Source of the DNA: Leptospira sanjuanensis | GTDB lineage: Bacteria > Spirochaetota > Leptospiria > Leptospirales > Leptospiraceae | Reading direction: 5' to 3' | Length of the DNA: 64,000 bases | NCBI RefSeq assembly: GCF_022267325.1 | Contig: NZ_JAIZBG010000001.1 | Coordinates: 3,840,501-3,904,500, forward strand | Shown here: positions 36,764-47,919 of the stretch, in pieces | Layout: every line of letters begins with the position of its first letter | Numbering within the stretch: the stretch's first letter is position 1 | Made by a program: the position numbers and the translations under genes | The notes under the pieces: model-generated | What the model was told of the DNA's origin: nothing | The model's input: the letters and a program-made list of their open reading frames with translations, nothing else | Databases searched by the model: none

Positions 36764-38458
36764 TTATTCGACTCCGTTCTTCGTATGGTCCACAATCGTT
36801 TTCATTTCCTTAAATAAGGACATACCGCTGATTCTTCCCGGAACGATAACGTGAGCCGCACCGCTTTCCACTAAAACTTCGGCCTCTTGCACATCGTCCG
36901 TGGTAAGAATGATCGAAGGTTGTGTATGATGACAAATCGACTTGAGAGATTCCAAAAGTCTTCTGTTGGTAGTTCCTTTCAGAATCATATCGGAGATTGT
37001 GCAAATCACATAACGTGCGTCTTCGATTCCCAAGTGATGCAGAGTTTCCGGGTTTGCAAGATCTCCGTACGCCCAGCGAATTCCTTTCGCTTCCAAAGAC
37101 TGGCGAAACACGGGGTTGAAGTCCACGATGAGAATTCGATTCAACCATTCCGGTTTCTCTCGTTCGATTCCTTCCAAAAGTCCTTGTGCGATTCTAAAAT
37201 AACCGAGAATGACGATATCTCGTTTCGGTTGTCCCGTGATATCCGATTCGGTTCGATCCTCTTCGTCTTTTTCTTTGAGTCCGACGATCGCCAACATCTT
37301 CAAAATAAATCTGGAAATCGGATCGTTAAAAAGAATGATATAAGTCGAAACGACGGACGCAAGAATCATCGAAGTTAAAACGGTGGATTCCAATTCTTTG
37401 CTGATATGTCCGTAGCCCATTCCCAACGCAAGAATGACCAGAGAGAACTCGCTGATCTGAGCGAGATTCAAGCCGGTTACGATTCCCGCGCGTAGACCCT
37501 TTCCGGAAAAATAAACCGGAGTCGCGACCGTGATGACTCTGCTGAAAACCACGAACACGACCGCAATCAATGAAATCGTAATGATCTGAAGAGAAGGAAT
37601 CGGGATCTTCATGCCCAGCGCTACGAAAAACAAAGTGATAAAGAAGTCTCTGATTCCGGAAAGTTTTGCGATGACGTCCGCGCCGTACGGAAACGCAGCG
37701 ATGCTGACTCCGGCGATCAAGGCCCCCATTTCTTTGGAAAGCCCCGCGCGCTCCGCGAGACCGCAGAGTAAAAAACACCACGCGATCGAAGTGATCAAGA
37801 TCAACTCCGGTTTGGAGGCCGCCGCTTGAAACAATTTGGATAAAAAGAATCTACTGATAAGAAACGCGACACAGATAAGAACCAAACCGATCCCGAGCGA
37901 TCCCGCAATCTTGAGAATCTGCGGATCTTGTAAGTTCGGTTGGACTCCCATAAAGATAATGGCCCAAATATCCTGAAGAACTAAAACTCCGATCGTAAGC
38001 CGACCCGCGATCGTACTCACTTCGAATTTATCATGAAGAAGTTTGACCACGATCATCGTGGAACTGATGGCGAGCGCGATCGCAAAGTATAAAAGATCGA
38101 ACTTTCCCGGCGAACCCGCGAGAATTCCTTTAAAGAATAAAAGACCGAATAATACACAAAAGACGAATTGGCTGATCCCGAGAATGAACATGGATTTTCC
38201 CATGCGCGCCAATTCTTTGAGGTCGATTTCAAGACCGATAATGAACAACAAAAGAATCAAACCGATCTCCGAGATCAACTCGATGCTCTCTTCATTGACC
38301 ACAAGACCGAAACCCAAGTTCGGCCCGAGCAAAAGTCCCCCGGCCACATAACCCAGAATCAACGGTTGTTTCGTAACTCTGGCAATATGAGAAAAGAATG
38401 TAGCGAAGATTATGCTCAACGCAATATCGTTCAAAAGTGAAAGGGAATGATGCTCCAT
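36764..38458 (-). CDS. KefB-type monovalent cation/proton antiporter (CPA2) with TrkA-N domain
   Basis: A 564-residue inner-membrane protein. About 12 membrane helices (residues 8-385) with the CPA2 signatures LLGPNLGFG, LLFIIGLEIDL, ALAISSTMIV and EMGALIAGV. A TrkA-N Rossmann domain follows (about 405-520; DIVILGYFRIAQGLLEG). It exchanges K+ or Na+ for protons and helps pH and ion balance; the nucleotide-binding domain gates it. The first glycine pattern is altered (GYFRIAQG, classical GxGxxG), so NAD binding may differ. Followed on the transcript by the small lysine-rich and DUF1289 genes. Confidence 0.88.
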   Translation of the reverse strand: MEHHSLSLLNDIALSIIFATFFSHIARVTKQPLILGYVAGGLLLGPNLGFGLVVNEESIELISEIGLILLLFIIGLEIDLKELARMGKSMFILGISQFVFCVLFGLLFFKGILAGSPGKFDLLYFAIALAISSTMIVVKLLHDKFEVSTIAGRLTIGVLVLQDIWAIIFMGVQPNLQDPQILKIAGSLGIGLVLICVAFLISRFFLSKLFQAAASKPELILITSIAWCFLLCGLAERAGLSKEMGALIAGVSIAAFPYGADVIAKLSGIRDFFITLFFVALGMKIPIPSLQIITISLIAVVFVVFSRVITVATPVYFSGKGLRAGIVTGLNLAQISEFSLVILALGMGYGHISKELESTVLTSMILASVVSTYIILFNDPISRFILKMLAIVGLKEKDEEDRTESDITGQPKRDIVILGYFRIAQGLLEGIEREKPEWLNRILIVDFNPVFRQSLEAKGIRWAYGDLANPETLHHLGIEDARYVICTISDMILKGTTNRRLLESLKSICHHTQPSIILTTDDVQEAEVLVESGAAHVIVPGRISGMSLFKEMKTIVDHTKNGVE

Positions 38459-38727
38459 TTACGGGTATCCTAAGGCTGATTTCTTTGTGTTTACTTCTAG
38501 TTTCGGAAACAATCTCTCGATAGTTTCTTATAAAACGCCCTATGTACAAAAATAGGAAAGAATCACGGAGCAAAAAACGTTTTTTTTAGCGATTCCTTAA
38601 AAACATGAATCGAATCGGAATAATTTCGTGTAATTTTCCGAATCGACTCGAATCGTTTGCGGAAATGAAAGAAAAGCGTACAAGAATAAATCGGTTCCGT
38701 TAAATTTCCGGCATTCTGACTTAAAAA

Positions 38728-39273
38728 TTAAACGGAAATATCGCCCGATTCTAAAACGTGAATGTCCGGAAGATTTCTGTATTTTCCGTCAAAATCCAAA
38801 CCATAACCGACGACGAACTCATCCGGGATTCTCCAGCCTACATATTTCACCGGAAATTCTAAGATGTTTTTTCTTTCTTTCAAAAGAAGAGTTACTATTT
38901 CAAGACTTGCCGGATTACGCGTAAAGATATGACGTACGAGATATTGAAGCGTAAATCCCGTATCTAAAATATCTTCCACAAGAATGACGTGACGATCGGA
39001 GATGTCGACGCTGATGTCTTTTAACAAATCGATTCTTCCCGTGGAAACGGTTCCGGAGTACGACTTCGCTTGAATAAAATCAATCTCTAGAGAAAAAGGA
39101 ATCGCTCTTGCCAAGTCCGTGAAAAAGAACACTCCGCCGTTCAAAACACAGATCAGAATGGGATTTAGTTTTTTATAATCTTTTTCGATTTCGGAAGCGA
39201 GCGCCTTGACTCGTTGCGAAATTTCTTCCTGAGAAAAACGCGTGTGCAGAATATCGGCTCCGGCTCGATTCAT
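38728..39273 (-). CDS. hpt: Hypoxanthine phosphoribosyltransferase
   Basis: A 181-residue purine-salvage enzyme that joins hypoxanthine or guanine to PRPP. The PRPP-binding loop VILVEDILDTGFTL and the substrate stretch KYVGWRIPDEFVVGYGLDF are clear. The start MNRAGADILHTRF was chosen because its ATG overlaps the sixA stop (ATGA); the frame is open further upstream into sixA. Co-translated with sixA, a partnership with no obvious biochemical link. Confidence 0.93.
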   Translation of the reverse strand: MNRAGADILHTRFSQEEISQRVKALASEIEKDYKKLNPILICVLNGGVFFFTDLARAIPFSLEIDFIQAKSYSGTVSTGRIDLLKDISVDISDRHVILVEDILDTGFTLQYLVRHIFTRNPASLEIVTLLLKERKNILEFPVKYVGWRIPDEFVVGYGLDFDGKYRNLPDIHVLESGDISV

Positions 39274-39779
39274 CCCGGTACCCAGAAGCGAATGATTTTT
39301 CCGGGAACCTTTCCCAATTCTTCCCATGAATCCGTTTCCACTTGTATACTTAGAAAGCCGGAGGTCGGGAATTTATAAAATACGGATTCGGAAAGCGATA
39401 AGTCTTCCGTTCCTCGAATGAGTCGATTTGCAATCTCTTCAATCCCTGGATTATGACCTAACAAAACAACATTCTCCAATCGAGAGTCCAACTCTCTAAG
39501 TTTCAGGAGAATGTCTTCGCTATCGGATTCGTATAATTCTTCTGTTGCTATCATTTCGGAAGACAGCTTTCTATTCTTAGTTATACTCTTATAAGTGTCC
39601 AGAGTCCTTTTAGAATCTGAAACTAAAAATAGATCCGTTTTGAATTCTATCTTTTCCAAATACTTCCGAAGAGCGCGAGCGTTTTTCTTTCCTCGTTCGG
39701 AAAGAGGTCTTTCGTGATCGGACTTGAACTCGGTTTCCCAATCCGATTTAGCGTGTCTGATTAAATGAATTTGTTTCAA
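39270..39779 (-). CDS. sixA: SixA-like phosphohistidine phosphatase
   Basis: A histidine-phosphatase-fold protein of about 170 residues. The RHG-type motif LIRHAKSDWE is at the N-terminus, with RPLSERGKKNARAL and the second histidine in VVLLGHNPGIEEIANRL. Family members remove phosphate from histidine in phosphotransfer proteins. The TTG just before KQIHLIRHAK was chosen because family members begin there; a TTG at 39839 is also in frame. Upstream of hpt, overlapping by four bases. Confidence 0.85.
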   Translation of the reverse strand: MKQIHLIRHAKSDWETEFKSDHERPLSERGKKNARALRKYLEKIEFKTDLFLVSDSKRTLDTYKSITKNRKLSSEMIATEELYESDSEDILLKLRELDSRLENVVLLGHNPGIEEIANRLIRGTEDLSLSESVFYKFPTSGFLSIQVETDSWEELGKVPGKIIRFWVPG

Positions 39780-39862
39780 CGAACTTTGTCTCTCGCTTTC
39801 CCATTTTCCGGTCAACTTAATTTCATTGACAAGATCCAAAAGAAGACTGTAATTATGGGGCT

Positions 39863-40537
39863 ATGAAACATGTCTTTGCGTTAGCAGGTATTGCTTTGCT
39901 CGTTTTACTGCCGGCCGTGTTAGGTGCACAACTAGCTGGTCCTCCCGACGAGGAAAAAGCGAAGAAAGACGTTCAAATTTATTGGCTGAAAAAGAATGCG
40001 GGCGATAAAATTCAATCCATAGAGAGCAACGGCGAGCCGGTTCTTATCGAAAACGCAAAACCGAATGTCGATATCTTATACAAATTTCCATTTTTAGTTA
40101 CCGCAAAACGCAAAGATGGTAGCGTAACGCGTACCGAAGTCGGCGCGAATTACGTTTTTGTTCGCACAAAAGGCTGGCTGTTTTCCGAATTGGGTTTCGG
40201 TAAGAATATCGTATTATCCGATCCCGGCAGAGAATCTCCCGATAAAGAAGTCGCGCTGAAATTGATCGAAGAAGGTCTGTTATCCGAGCGATGGAAAGGA
40301 AAAATAATCGAAAACCTAAAGATCGGAGATCCGATGGCGGGCAGCGATCTGGAAACGTATTGGTATCGTTATGCGGGTGAATACGAGGTTGCAGACTATA
40401 ACACCCGTTATACGTGTACCGGAATGATCGTTCGTTTGTTTAAGGAAGAAGCTTCCGCAAACGATTGGAAATTGGATTGGAAAGAAAAGGGAATTTGTAG
40501 ACAAAGCGCTGGAAATTCAAACGAACCTTCTCCGTGA
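39863..40537 (+). CDS. Exported protein of unknown function
   Basis: A 224-residue protein with a signal peptide (MKHVFALAGIALLVLLPAVLGA). The mature part has a KAKKDVQIYWLKKN start, an even mix of charged residues, and two cysteines near the C-terminus (RYTCTGM, KGICRQS) that could form a disulfide. I do not recognise a family. Divergent from sixA and followed by a good terminator. Confidence 0.7.
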   Translation: MKHVFALAGIALLVLLPAVLGAQLAGPPDEEKAKKDVQIYWLKKNAGDKIQSIESNGEPVLIENAKPNVDILYKFPFLVTAKRKDGSVTRTEVGANYVFVRTKGWLFSELGFGKNIVLSDPGRESPDKEVALKLIEEGLLSERWKGKIIENLKIGDPMAGSDLETYWYRYAGEYEVADYNTRYTCTGMIVRLFKEEASANDWKLDWKEKGICRQSAGNSNEPSP

Positions 40538-40595
40538 AAATAGGAATCGGTTCGTTCTAAGAATATTTCTTGATTCGATTTTACGATCGATTTTC

Positions 40596-40632
40596 AAATC
40601 GGTTTCCGCAATTCACCGAAACCGATTTTTTT
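40596..40632 (+). terminator. Intrinsic terminator
   Basis: Perfect 11-bp stem AAATCGGTTTC / GAAACCGATTT around an 11-base loop, followed by a T-run. It ends the exported-protein gene and separates it from the convergent gene at 40682. Confidence 0.88.
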
Positions 40633-40681
40633 CAAATTCTTATCAGAGCGCGTTTTACGGATCCTTCACGATCAAATTCTT

Positions 40682-41287
40682 TTAAGGATTTTTTGTGGAA
40701 GGTCCGGACTTTCTGAAATTCTGATTCTCTCTAAGCTTATCCAAGCTTTCCTTTTTCAATCGATCAACAAAACGAATCGAACCGACTTTTCCCAATCGAA
40801 GTTCTTTCAACGTATTCTGAATCGAAGATCCGATTCTTTCATGAGTAGAATACTGTTTTAGAAAATTCTCCGTTTGAGCCTTATCCAAAAAATAATACGT
40901 TTTACCGTAAGAGAACACGGCCGAATTTCGAATCGAAGGATGCGCGTTTTCGTTCGAAATCGTCGATTCCAAATGATTCTTTGCGGAACTTCCTCCGAAA
41001 TCGGCGATCAGTTCGTTGATCTGAGAAATCGCATATACTCGCAGGTCCGGATCTTTTGAAATTGCGATCAAGTATTCCTGAGGATTCGGATTGATTGCGA
41101 AGATTTCGCGAATCAAAGTTTCTTTGTCGATATGTCCGGTTTGTGTGGCGATCTCTTTGATCTTATTGTATTGAGTTTGATCCAAGGTTTGCGCTTGAAC
41201 CGCCGAAGAAATCCATAGTAGTAAGAACGTGATTGAAAAAATAACGCCGTTGGTTTTGAGTTTCATAAGCCGATCCGTTAATTCCAT
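40682..41287 (-). CDS. Exported helical-repeat protein, unknown function
   Basis: A 201-residue protein with an N-terminal signal peptide (FSITFLLLWISSAVQAQ) and a mainly helical mature part whose periodic DPDLRVYAISQINELIADFG and HPSIRNSAVFSYGK segments look HEAT-repeat-like. A second ATG seven codons in (MKLKTN) is an alternative start. The gene begins four bases after the metzincin-like gene stop, so they are co-transcribed; it may serve that lipoprotein. Function unknown. Confidence 0.65.
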   Translation of the reverse strand: MELTDRLMKLKTNGVIFSITFLLLWISSAVQAQTLDQTQYNKIKEIATQTGHIDKETLIREIFAINPNPQEYLIAISKDPDLRVYAISQINELIADFGGSSAKNHLESTISNENAHPSIRNSAVFSYGKTYYFLDKAQTENFLKQYSTHERIGSSIQNTLKELRLGKVGSIRFVDRLKKESLDKLRENQNFRKSGPSTKNP

Positions 41288-41291
41288 TTTC

Positions 41292-42728
41292 TTAATATAC
41301 CAGTGGATGAGAACGAAGTACCCATCCTTGTTCCCCGGTTAACTGAGTTTGATTGATCGCCGGATTTCCGGCCCAAAACATAAGATTGAGTCCGCCGCTG
41401 TTGAAAAATCCGTCCCCTAAACATTCTCCCAAGCCTACGAGATTATTCCCGTTTTGATCCCTGCATTCCGGGGTTTCCGGTAAAGGGTCCAAAGTGTATC
41501 GTCCTTTCACCACGTCCTTTTCCACGGGATGATAAAGACCTAAGAAGTGCGCACCTTCGTGTGCGATCGTTTTTGCGAGAAAAACTTGATCGGCCGAACA
41601 AGTTAAATCGGAGCCGACCGCTCCGCAGCCGGAAGCGGTTCTGTGATTTTCGATAAACACGACCATTCCCGATTTCGGAGTTCCGGCCACCGGAATCCCG
41701 GGAATACCGGAAGAAATTCCTAAGATGCCTGCAGGAGCGCTGCTGGAAACGGTATAATCTCGGGTGATATAGATGTTTAAAGAATTCGCGTCTTGAACGC
41801 CGGAAGGATTGGTTCTATAAAGAGATCCCAATGAATTAGCGACGTCTCCATAATCGTCCGTGATATTCGCAATCGTAAGATACGACGCACCCGCAGCGGC
41901 AACGGACGCAGTCACGCTTACGTCGATTTTAACGGTATTCTGTGCGTAAATATCTTTTACGGTTTGAATCATCGTCGTCATAGCGGCCGTAGTCGGGGTT
42001 GTAACCGCTCCGGGAATAAAAATCAGATTGATGTTCAACTTCTTACGAGATTGCCAAATCTTACTCAAACCGGAAGCCGCGCTTCCGAAAAGTCCGTTCG
42101 GCTCGGCGCGAAATTTATATTCTTCACAGGTTTGAACCGTATTGTTCGTGACTCTTCGAGTTGTGATCGACGGACTCGGAATGCTCGGTAAAATAAAGTC
42201 GGTTCCTAAGAGATTGGTAGTAAAGTTATTGTACCCCGAACTGGGAGCGTAATATCCAGGCGTCGCACCGATCGGAAATGCGGTCGTTGCGGACCGATAT
42301 CCGGCGGACTCGCTTTTCCCGTTGTCTTGGATTAAATTACCGGTTGCCGTTTCCCAAAGAGGATAGATAAAACGATTCGGATTGGACGAGAACGCGTGGT
42401 TTTGTTCCGTATAAACGATTCCCATCGGATTATTTTTTCCGATGCCGGGAAATTTAACCGTACCAACCAGATAGGCCGTTCCTCCGTCCGCATAAGCGCC
42501 GCTTTCCGTTAATAAGACTTGGCTCAAGGTAGAAGTGGAAACGCTGAAGTTCGGTGCGCTTCCGCTCGTGCGGACGTTTTCCGCGGGATCGCAATAATAA
42601 AGAGCTTCGTTGATCGCATAAAGACCTAAAAGAAGTTGTAAGTTTTTGGCGGTATCGTCGTCTTTTGCGGGACAACCCCACATCAAAGAACAGAGAATCG
42701 AAACTATAACTAAAGATCTTCCCAACAT
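41292..42728 (-). CDS. Metzincin-like zinc metalloprotease lipoprotein
   Basis: A 478-residue putative lipoprotein (signal VSILCSLMWGC, Cys19 likely lipidated). The C-terminal part has the extended zinc site TIAHEGAHFLGLYHPVE (about residues 395-411; HExxHxxGxxH) and, about 50 residues on, NLMFW, which fits the Met-turn of metzincins. The N-terminal 240 residues are Ser/Thr/Gly-rich without a clear domain. Surface or periplasmic proteolysis, possibly of host or cell-envelope proteins, is inferred. It resembles, but was not compared with, pappalysin-type leptospiral proteases. Confidence 0.8.
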   Translation of the reverse strand: MLGRSLVIVSILCSLMWGCPAKDDDTAKNLQLLLGLYAINEALYYCDPAENVRTSGSAPNFSVSTSTLSQVLLTESGAYADGGTAYLVGTVKFPGIGKNNPMGIVYTEQNHAFSSNPNRFIYPLWETATGNLIQDNGKSESAGYRSATTAFPIGATPGYYAPSSGYNNFTTNLLGTDFILPSIPSPSITTRRVTNNTVQTCEEYKFRAEPNGLFGSAASGLSKIWQSRKKLNINLIFIPGAVTTPTTAAMTTMIQTVKDIYAQNTVKIDVSVTASVAAAGASYLTIANITDDYGDVANSLGSLYRTNPSGVQDANSLNIYITRDYTVSSSAPAGILGISSGIPGIPVAGTPKSGMVVFIENHRTASGCGAVGSDLTCSADQVFLAKTIAHEGAHFLGLYHPVEKDVVKGRYTLDPLPETPECRDQNGNNLVGLGECLGDGFFNSGGLNLMFWAGNPAINQTQLTGEQGWVLRSHPLVY

Positions 42729-42837
42729 ATTCCTTCTTTCCTACGGTCTTTTAGAAAGCCCTAATATTCTAAAACAATCAATTCGTTTATCGTTCTTTAT
42801 TTCAATCAAAAGGAAAGAATTCGGGAACGATCACAAA

Positions 42838-43956
42838 CTATTTCGAATCGAAACGGAGTTCTTTTTCCTTTCCTACCAAATCCGACACCGATTTTAGATC
42901 CTGTTTTTTTAGGAACTGATCCAAAAATTCGAGAATTCTCAAAGGTAAAAAGGGCCCTTGATAAATATAACCGGTATAAATCTGAATTAGGTCAGCGCCC
43001 GCGAGAATTTTTTCAAGCGCCGCTTTTCCCGAGTCGATACCGCCGACTCCGATGATCGGAATTCTTCCTTTTAAAATTTGATAAGCGACTCGAACGAATT
43101 CAGTTGATCGCTTTTTTAGAGGAAGGCCGGAAAGCCCGCCTTCCTTTTCCACATTCGGATATCGCTTCAGGGAAGATTTATCGATCGTAGTGTTCGTCAA
43201 AATCACGCCGTTCAATTTCAAACTCAAAGAGGTTTCGAGCAACGCTTCCAAATCCTTCGTTTCCATATCGGGCGCGAATTTCACGAACAACGGAATTTTA
43301 AAATTCTCACCGAGTCCGTTTCGAATCCCTTGAATCAATGAAACGAAATTCTCCTGTTTTTGAAAATTGCGTAAACCCGGAGTATTGGGAGAACTGATAT
43401 TGATAACCGCATAATCGCCGTAAGGCGAAAGCTTCTTCAGAGTATAAACGTAATCTTCGATCGCTTTTTCTTCGGGAACGATTTTCGTCTTTCCTGCGTT
43501 TATGCCGCGGATCTTTCTTTTTTTCTGGGAAGAAATCGTTTTCTCCGCCAAGTCCGCGCCGGGATTGTTAAATCCCATTCGATTGATGAGAGCTTGATCT
43601 TCCGGATAACGGAACACTCTGGGTTTCGGATTTCCGGGTTGGCCTTGGCCGGTGATCGTTCCGATTTCGACGTGACCGAAACCCATGCGAGAAAGAAACG
43701 GATACAGTTCTCCCGTTTTATCAAAACCCGCGCCCATTCCCAACGGATTTTCAAACTCGATTCCAGCAACCTTCGTTTTTAAACGATCGCTTTTATACGA
43801 AGTCGTCAATTCGATCATAGGTAAAATGCCGGGAAGCTTATTGCTGATCCCGAGAAGCGTCTTTGCAAGATCGTGTGCGGTCTCGGGATCCAAAGAATGA
43901 AAGAACGGTTTCAGAAACGTCGAATAGGCGGCTTGTCGAAGAAAAGAAGAAAGCAT
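42838..43956 (-). CDS. pyrD: Dihydroorotate dehydrogenase, quinone-dependent
   Basis: A 372-residue class 2 enzyme that oxidises dihydroorotate to orotate in pyrimidine synthesis and passes electrons to quinone. The N-terminal amphipathic extension (SFLRQAAYSTFLKPFFHSLDPE) attaches it to the inner membrane. Substrate/FMN motifs: QPGNPKPRVFRY, LINRMGFNNPG, INISSPNTPGLR with the catalytic serine, and IGVGGIDSG. Full length. No other pyr gene is adjacent. Confidence 0.96.
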   Translation of the reverse strand: MLSSFLRQAAYSTFLKPFFHSLDPETAHDLAKTLLGISNKLPGILPMIELTTSYKSDRLKTKVAGIEFENPLGMGAGFDKTGELYPFLSRMGFGHVEIGTITGQGQPGNPKPRVFRYPEDQALINRMGFNNPGADLAEKTISSQKKRKIRGINAGKTKIVPEEKAIEDYVYTLKKLSPYGDYAVINISSPNTPGLRNFQKQENFVSLIQGIRNGLGENFKIPLFVKFAPDMETKDLEALLETSLSLKLNGVILTNTTIDKSSLKRYPNVEKEGGLSGLPLKKRSTEFVRVAYQILKGRIPIIGVGGIDSGKAALEKILAGADLIQIYTGYIYQGPFLPLRILEFLDQFLKKQDLKSVSDLVGKEKELRFDSK

Positions 43957-43982
43957 CTCTGAAACTTTTTAATCCGCATTGG

Positions 43983-45100
43983 TCAAGACCAGCGAAAAAT
44001 TCTAATTCCCGCAAAAAGAAAAATCACTCCATATACGAATAGCGAAAGCACGGCCGGCAAGACGAAAGCGAATCCCGCTCCTTCGATAAAAACCGCACGC
44101 AACGAATCGGCCATCAACGTTAAAGGAAGATTTCTGATAAACGGCAAAACCGCTTCCGGAAAATTCTGATAGGAGAAGAAGATTCCGGAAAGAACCATCA
44201 TCGGAAACGTCACAGCGTTCACGAGACCGTTTCCTACTTGAGAACCGGCGGCTCTCGATCCGACAAACATTCCGATACAAGCGAATGCAAAGTTACCCGA
44301 AAGATACACCAAAAGCGCGGCACCGATCGATCCTTCCAACGCATTTTCGAACGTGGAAAGCGTGAAGCCGAGCAAAATCGCGGATTCGACCGCAGTCACG
44401 ATCAAACGCGTAAAAAAGAAAGAGAGAAGAAAATACAACTTGTTCATCGGTGTTGCGGACATTCTTCTCAAAAGCTTTTTCATCCGCATCTCGATCAAAT
44501 TCCAGCCGACTCCCCAAAGACAAGAGTTCATCACTCCCATCGCGATCATACCGGGAACTAAGTAATCTATGTATCGCGTACCCTTGGATTCCAATCGTTC
44601 TATCTTGGAGATGAAACCGGTTTCGTTCGATCGAATCTTGGAAAGCAAAAGAAGATAATCCCTCTGTCCGTTCGGATTTTCTCCGTCAAAGGAAAAATGA
44701 ACCGTTCCATCCTGAGTTCGTTCGACGATTACGTTCAACTTTCCTCGTTTGAGATCGCGGATCGCGTCTTCTTTGGAAAGAATCACGAATTTCAAAGAAG
44801 GGAGTGAGCCCGGATTGGAAACGGAAGAATTTTTCTCTTGATTTCGAGTCGGCTCTGAAACCGCTCCGGAAAAACCGTTTTGCGGGTTTTGAACGTCGTT
44901 TGCACTCAGCATTTTTTTAAGTTCTTCTAGTTGATAAGAATTTTCTAATACTGCGATTTTAACTTCTTCCGAGCCCTGTCCCGCGAAAGCGACTCCTAAA
45001 ACTCCGGCCATTGCGATCGGAAATAAAAACGCCCAAAATAAAATTCCGGGTTCTCTGAAGAATTCCTTCAGCTGAATGCCGACCAATTGAAATATCTGTT

Positions 45101-45104
<4 letters not shown>
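43983..45104 (-). CDS. ABC-2 type exporter permease
   Basis: A 373-residue permease. One helix near the N-terminus, an extracytoplasmic region of about 130 residues (45-175) with Asn/Ser-rich stretch, then five helices (about 180-372). This is the ABC-2 layout of drug, lipid or polysaccharide exporters. Its start overlaps the stop of the ATPase gene, so they form one exporter. The substrate cannot be read. Confidence 0.88.
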
Positions 45105-46057
<953 letters not shown>

Positions 46058-46124
46058 GAGATGTCCTTTTCATACTACATTCTAAATTTTGAATTCGTTT
46101 GTGCGAACTTATGATTACGATTCC

Positions 46125-46856
46125 TTATGCGTTTTTAATCATTCTATAAATCAAAGAAGGAAAAAGTCGGAGTGCGACTCCTAAATACTTTACGACGCCG
46201 ATTCCGATATACGTTCGATTCTTTTCAAGCGCGGCGATAAACTCGTCCGCAAGGGCGGAAGTGGTCAGTTTATTTTTTCCCCTGCCCGCTGTCATCGGAG
46301 TATCCACCTGTGGCGGAAGCATTTCGATCACTTTGATATTGGTTCCTTCGAGTTGGTAACGGAGCGCTTCGGTGAACATATGTAAGCCGGCCTTGGTTCC
46401 ACAATAAAGCGGTGCCGATCGTTTCGGAACGAGCGCCAGCCCCGATGTTACGTTTACGATCGCCGATTCGGAATGCGTTTTTAAAACCGGAATTAAAACC
46501 GAAATCAATCGGACCGGAATCGTTAGATTCGTATCGATTTCTTTTTGGATAAACTCCGTTTGATCCGGATCTTTGGAAAAATCCGGATTGTATTGAATGC
46601 CCGCGTTGTTGATCAAAATATTAAGCGAAGAATATTTTTTACGGATCGTCGATACGAGTTTTTCGAAGTCCGACGGTTTGGTGAGATCGCATCGAATCGT
46701 TTCGATCCCGGGAACGGAGGATAACTTAGAAAGGGAATCCTTGTTTCTTCCCAAAGCAAGAACCGTATTTCCCAAACCCGCAAATCGTTTTGCAAGTTCC
46801 AAACCGATTCCGGAAGTCGCGCCGGTGATTAAAATCGTATTTCCAGAAAGTTTCAT
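46125..46856 (-). CDS. DltE-like short-chain dehydrogenase
   Basis: A 243-residue SDR with the cofactor motif ITGATSGIGLELAKRF, the NNAG motif LNILINNAGIQ, and a catalytic YCGTK tyrosine-lysine. The combination is closest to the DltE-type dehydrogenases of unclear substrate. The start MKLSGNT was chosen over an upstream ATG at 46889, matching the family N-terminus. Co-directional with the fructosamine kinase gene upstream. Confidence 0.85.
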   Translation of the reverse strand: MKLSGNTILITGATSGIGLELAKRFAGLGNTVLALGRNKDSLSKLSSVPGIETIRCDLTKPSDFEKLVSTIRKKYSSLNILINNAGIQYNPDFSKDPDQTEFIQKEIDTNLTIPVRLISVLIPVLKTHSESAIVNVTSGLALVPKRSAPLYCGTKAGLHMFTEALRYQLEGTNIKVIEMLPPQVDTPMTAGRGKNKLTTSALADEFIAALEKNRTYIGIGVVKYLGVALRLFPSLIYRMIKNA

Positions 46857-46917
46857 GATCCGCTTATCTTTGTTTCGCAAACGAATCAAGCAAGCAATTC
46901 GCGGTTTTTAAACGGAA

Positions 46918-47808
46918 TTAGCTCTTACCGTAATAACGCAGAATTTGTCGAAGTGAGGAAAGGTAAGAAGGACCGAAAAGATTAATATGAACTAAGATCG
47001 GATACATCTGCCAAAAAGGAATTCGATCCTTTAAATGATCCGGGTCGTCGATCCCGCACGAAGAAAGAATCTGCTGCATCTCCTCCAAGTTCAAAGAACT
47101 TCCGAAAAGATTCAACATCGCAAGATCCTGTTCGGGATGAGAGAATGCGATCGAAGGATCAATCAAATACGAATGTCCGTTTTTGCCCGTCAGAATATTT
47201 CCGGACCAAAGGTCTCCGTGAATCAAACGGGGTTTTGCCTGATTGAGATTCCATTCTTCCGTAAACTTTTCGAATACATCCCTTACGTTTTCAAAATCCT
47301 TCGTCGTAATCAGTTTTCGGGAAGAAGCCAACTCGAGCTGCGTTGTTAAGCGACTTTCCCAAAAGAATTCGGAAAAGGTCGGGTGCCATCGATTCTTTTG
47401 CGGAAGGGTTCCTATAAAATTATTCCGTTTCCATCCCCAGGAATTCGAATCCTTGCGGTAGAGAAGTTTTAGACTTCGGATTAAATCCTCGCGGGTTCCC
47501 GAGGCAGAACCCGATTCGACGAAATCCATAACCAACAACCAGGCATTCCCCGCTTGTACGATTCCATAACATTCTGGAACTCTTACGCCGATTCTATAAA
47601 GTTGTTCCAGGGATTCTTTTTCGGTTTCCGCCATATCGCGGTTTTTGATGACCTTAACCGCAAAGGAGTGATTCGGAACGGTAGCGAGATAGATTTCATT
47701 GAGGCTGGAGGAATGAAAGGTCACTCTCGGTTTTTGACCGGAATTTAAAATTCCGAGCCTTTCCAAGCCTTCGCAGATCGCTTCTTCTAAACCCGCTTTG
47801 ATAACCAC
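46918..47808 (-). CDS. Fructosamine kinase-family protein
   Basis: A 296-residue member of the fructosamine/ketosamine-3-kinase family, which phosphorylates sugar adducts on amino groups so they fall off (protein deglycation). Visible: LIHGDLWSGNIL (catalytic loop, about residue 196), IDPSIAFSHPEQDLAML, and the GNAWLLVMDFVESG hinge. Cytosolic, with an ATG start at 47808. No obvious operon partner except the DltE-like gene downstream. Confidence 0.9.
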   Translation of the reverse strand: MVIKAGLEEAICEGLERLGILNSGQKPRVTFHSSSLNEIYLATVPNHSFAVKVIKNRDMAETEKESLEQLYRIGVRVPECYGIVQAGNAWLLVMDFVESGSASGTREDLIRSLKLLYRKDSNSWGWKRNNFIGTLPQKNRWHPTFSEFFWESRLTTQLELASSRKLITTKDFENVRDVFEKFTEEWNLNQAKPRLIHGDLWSGNILTGKNGHSYLIDPSIAFSHPEQDLAMLNLFGSSLNLEEMQQILSSCGIDDPDHLKDRIPFWQMYPILVHINLFGPSYLSSLRQILRYYGKS

Positions 47809-47919
47809 AATTTCGCTTCCTCCCGGATGACTCCGGTCCTTTTCATCTGATTAGAAAATCGGTCTGAAAGGTTCCCGGATTGATTGAAATTTACAAAATG
47901 GTTTTATAATCCGTAAGAC

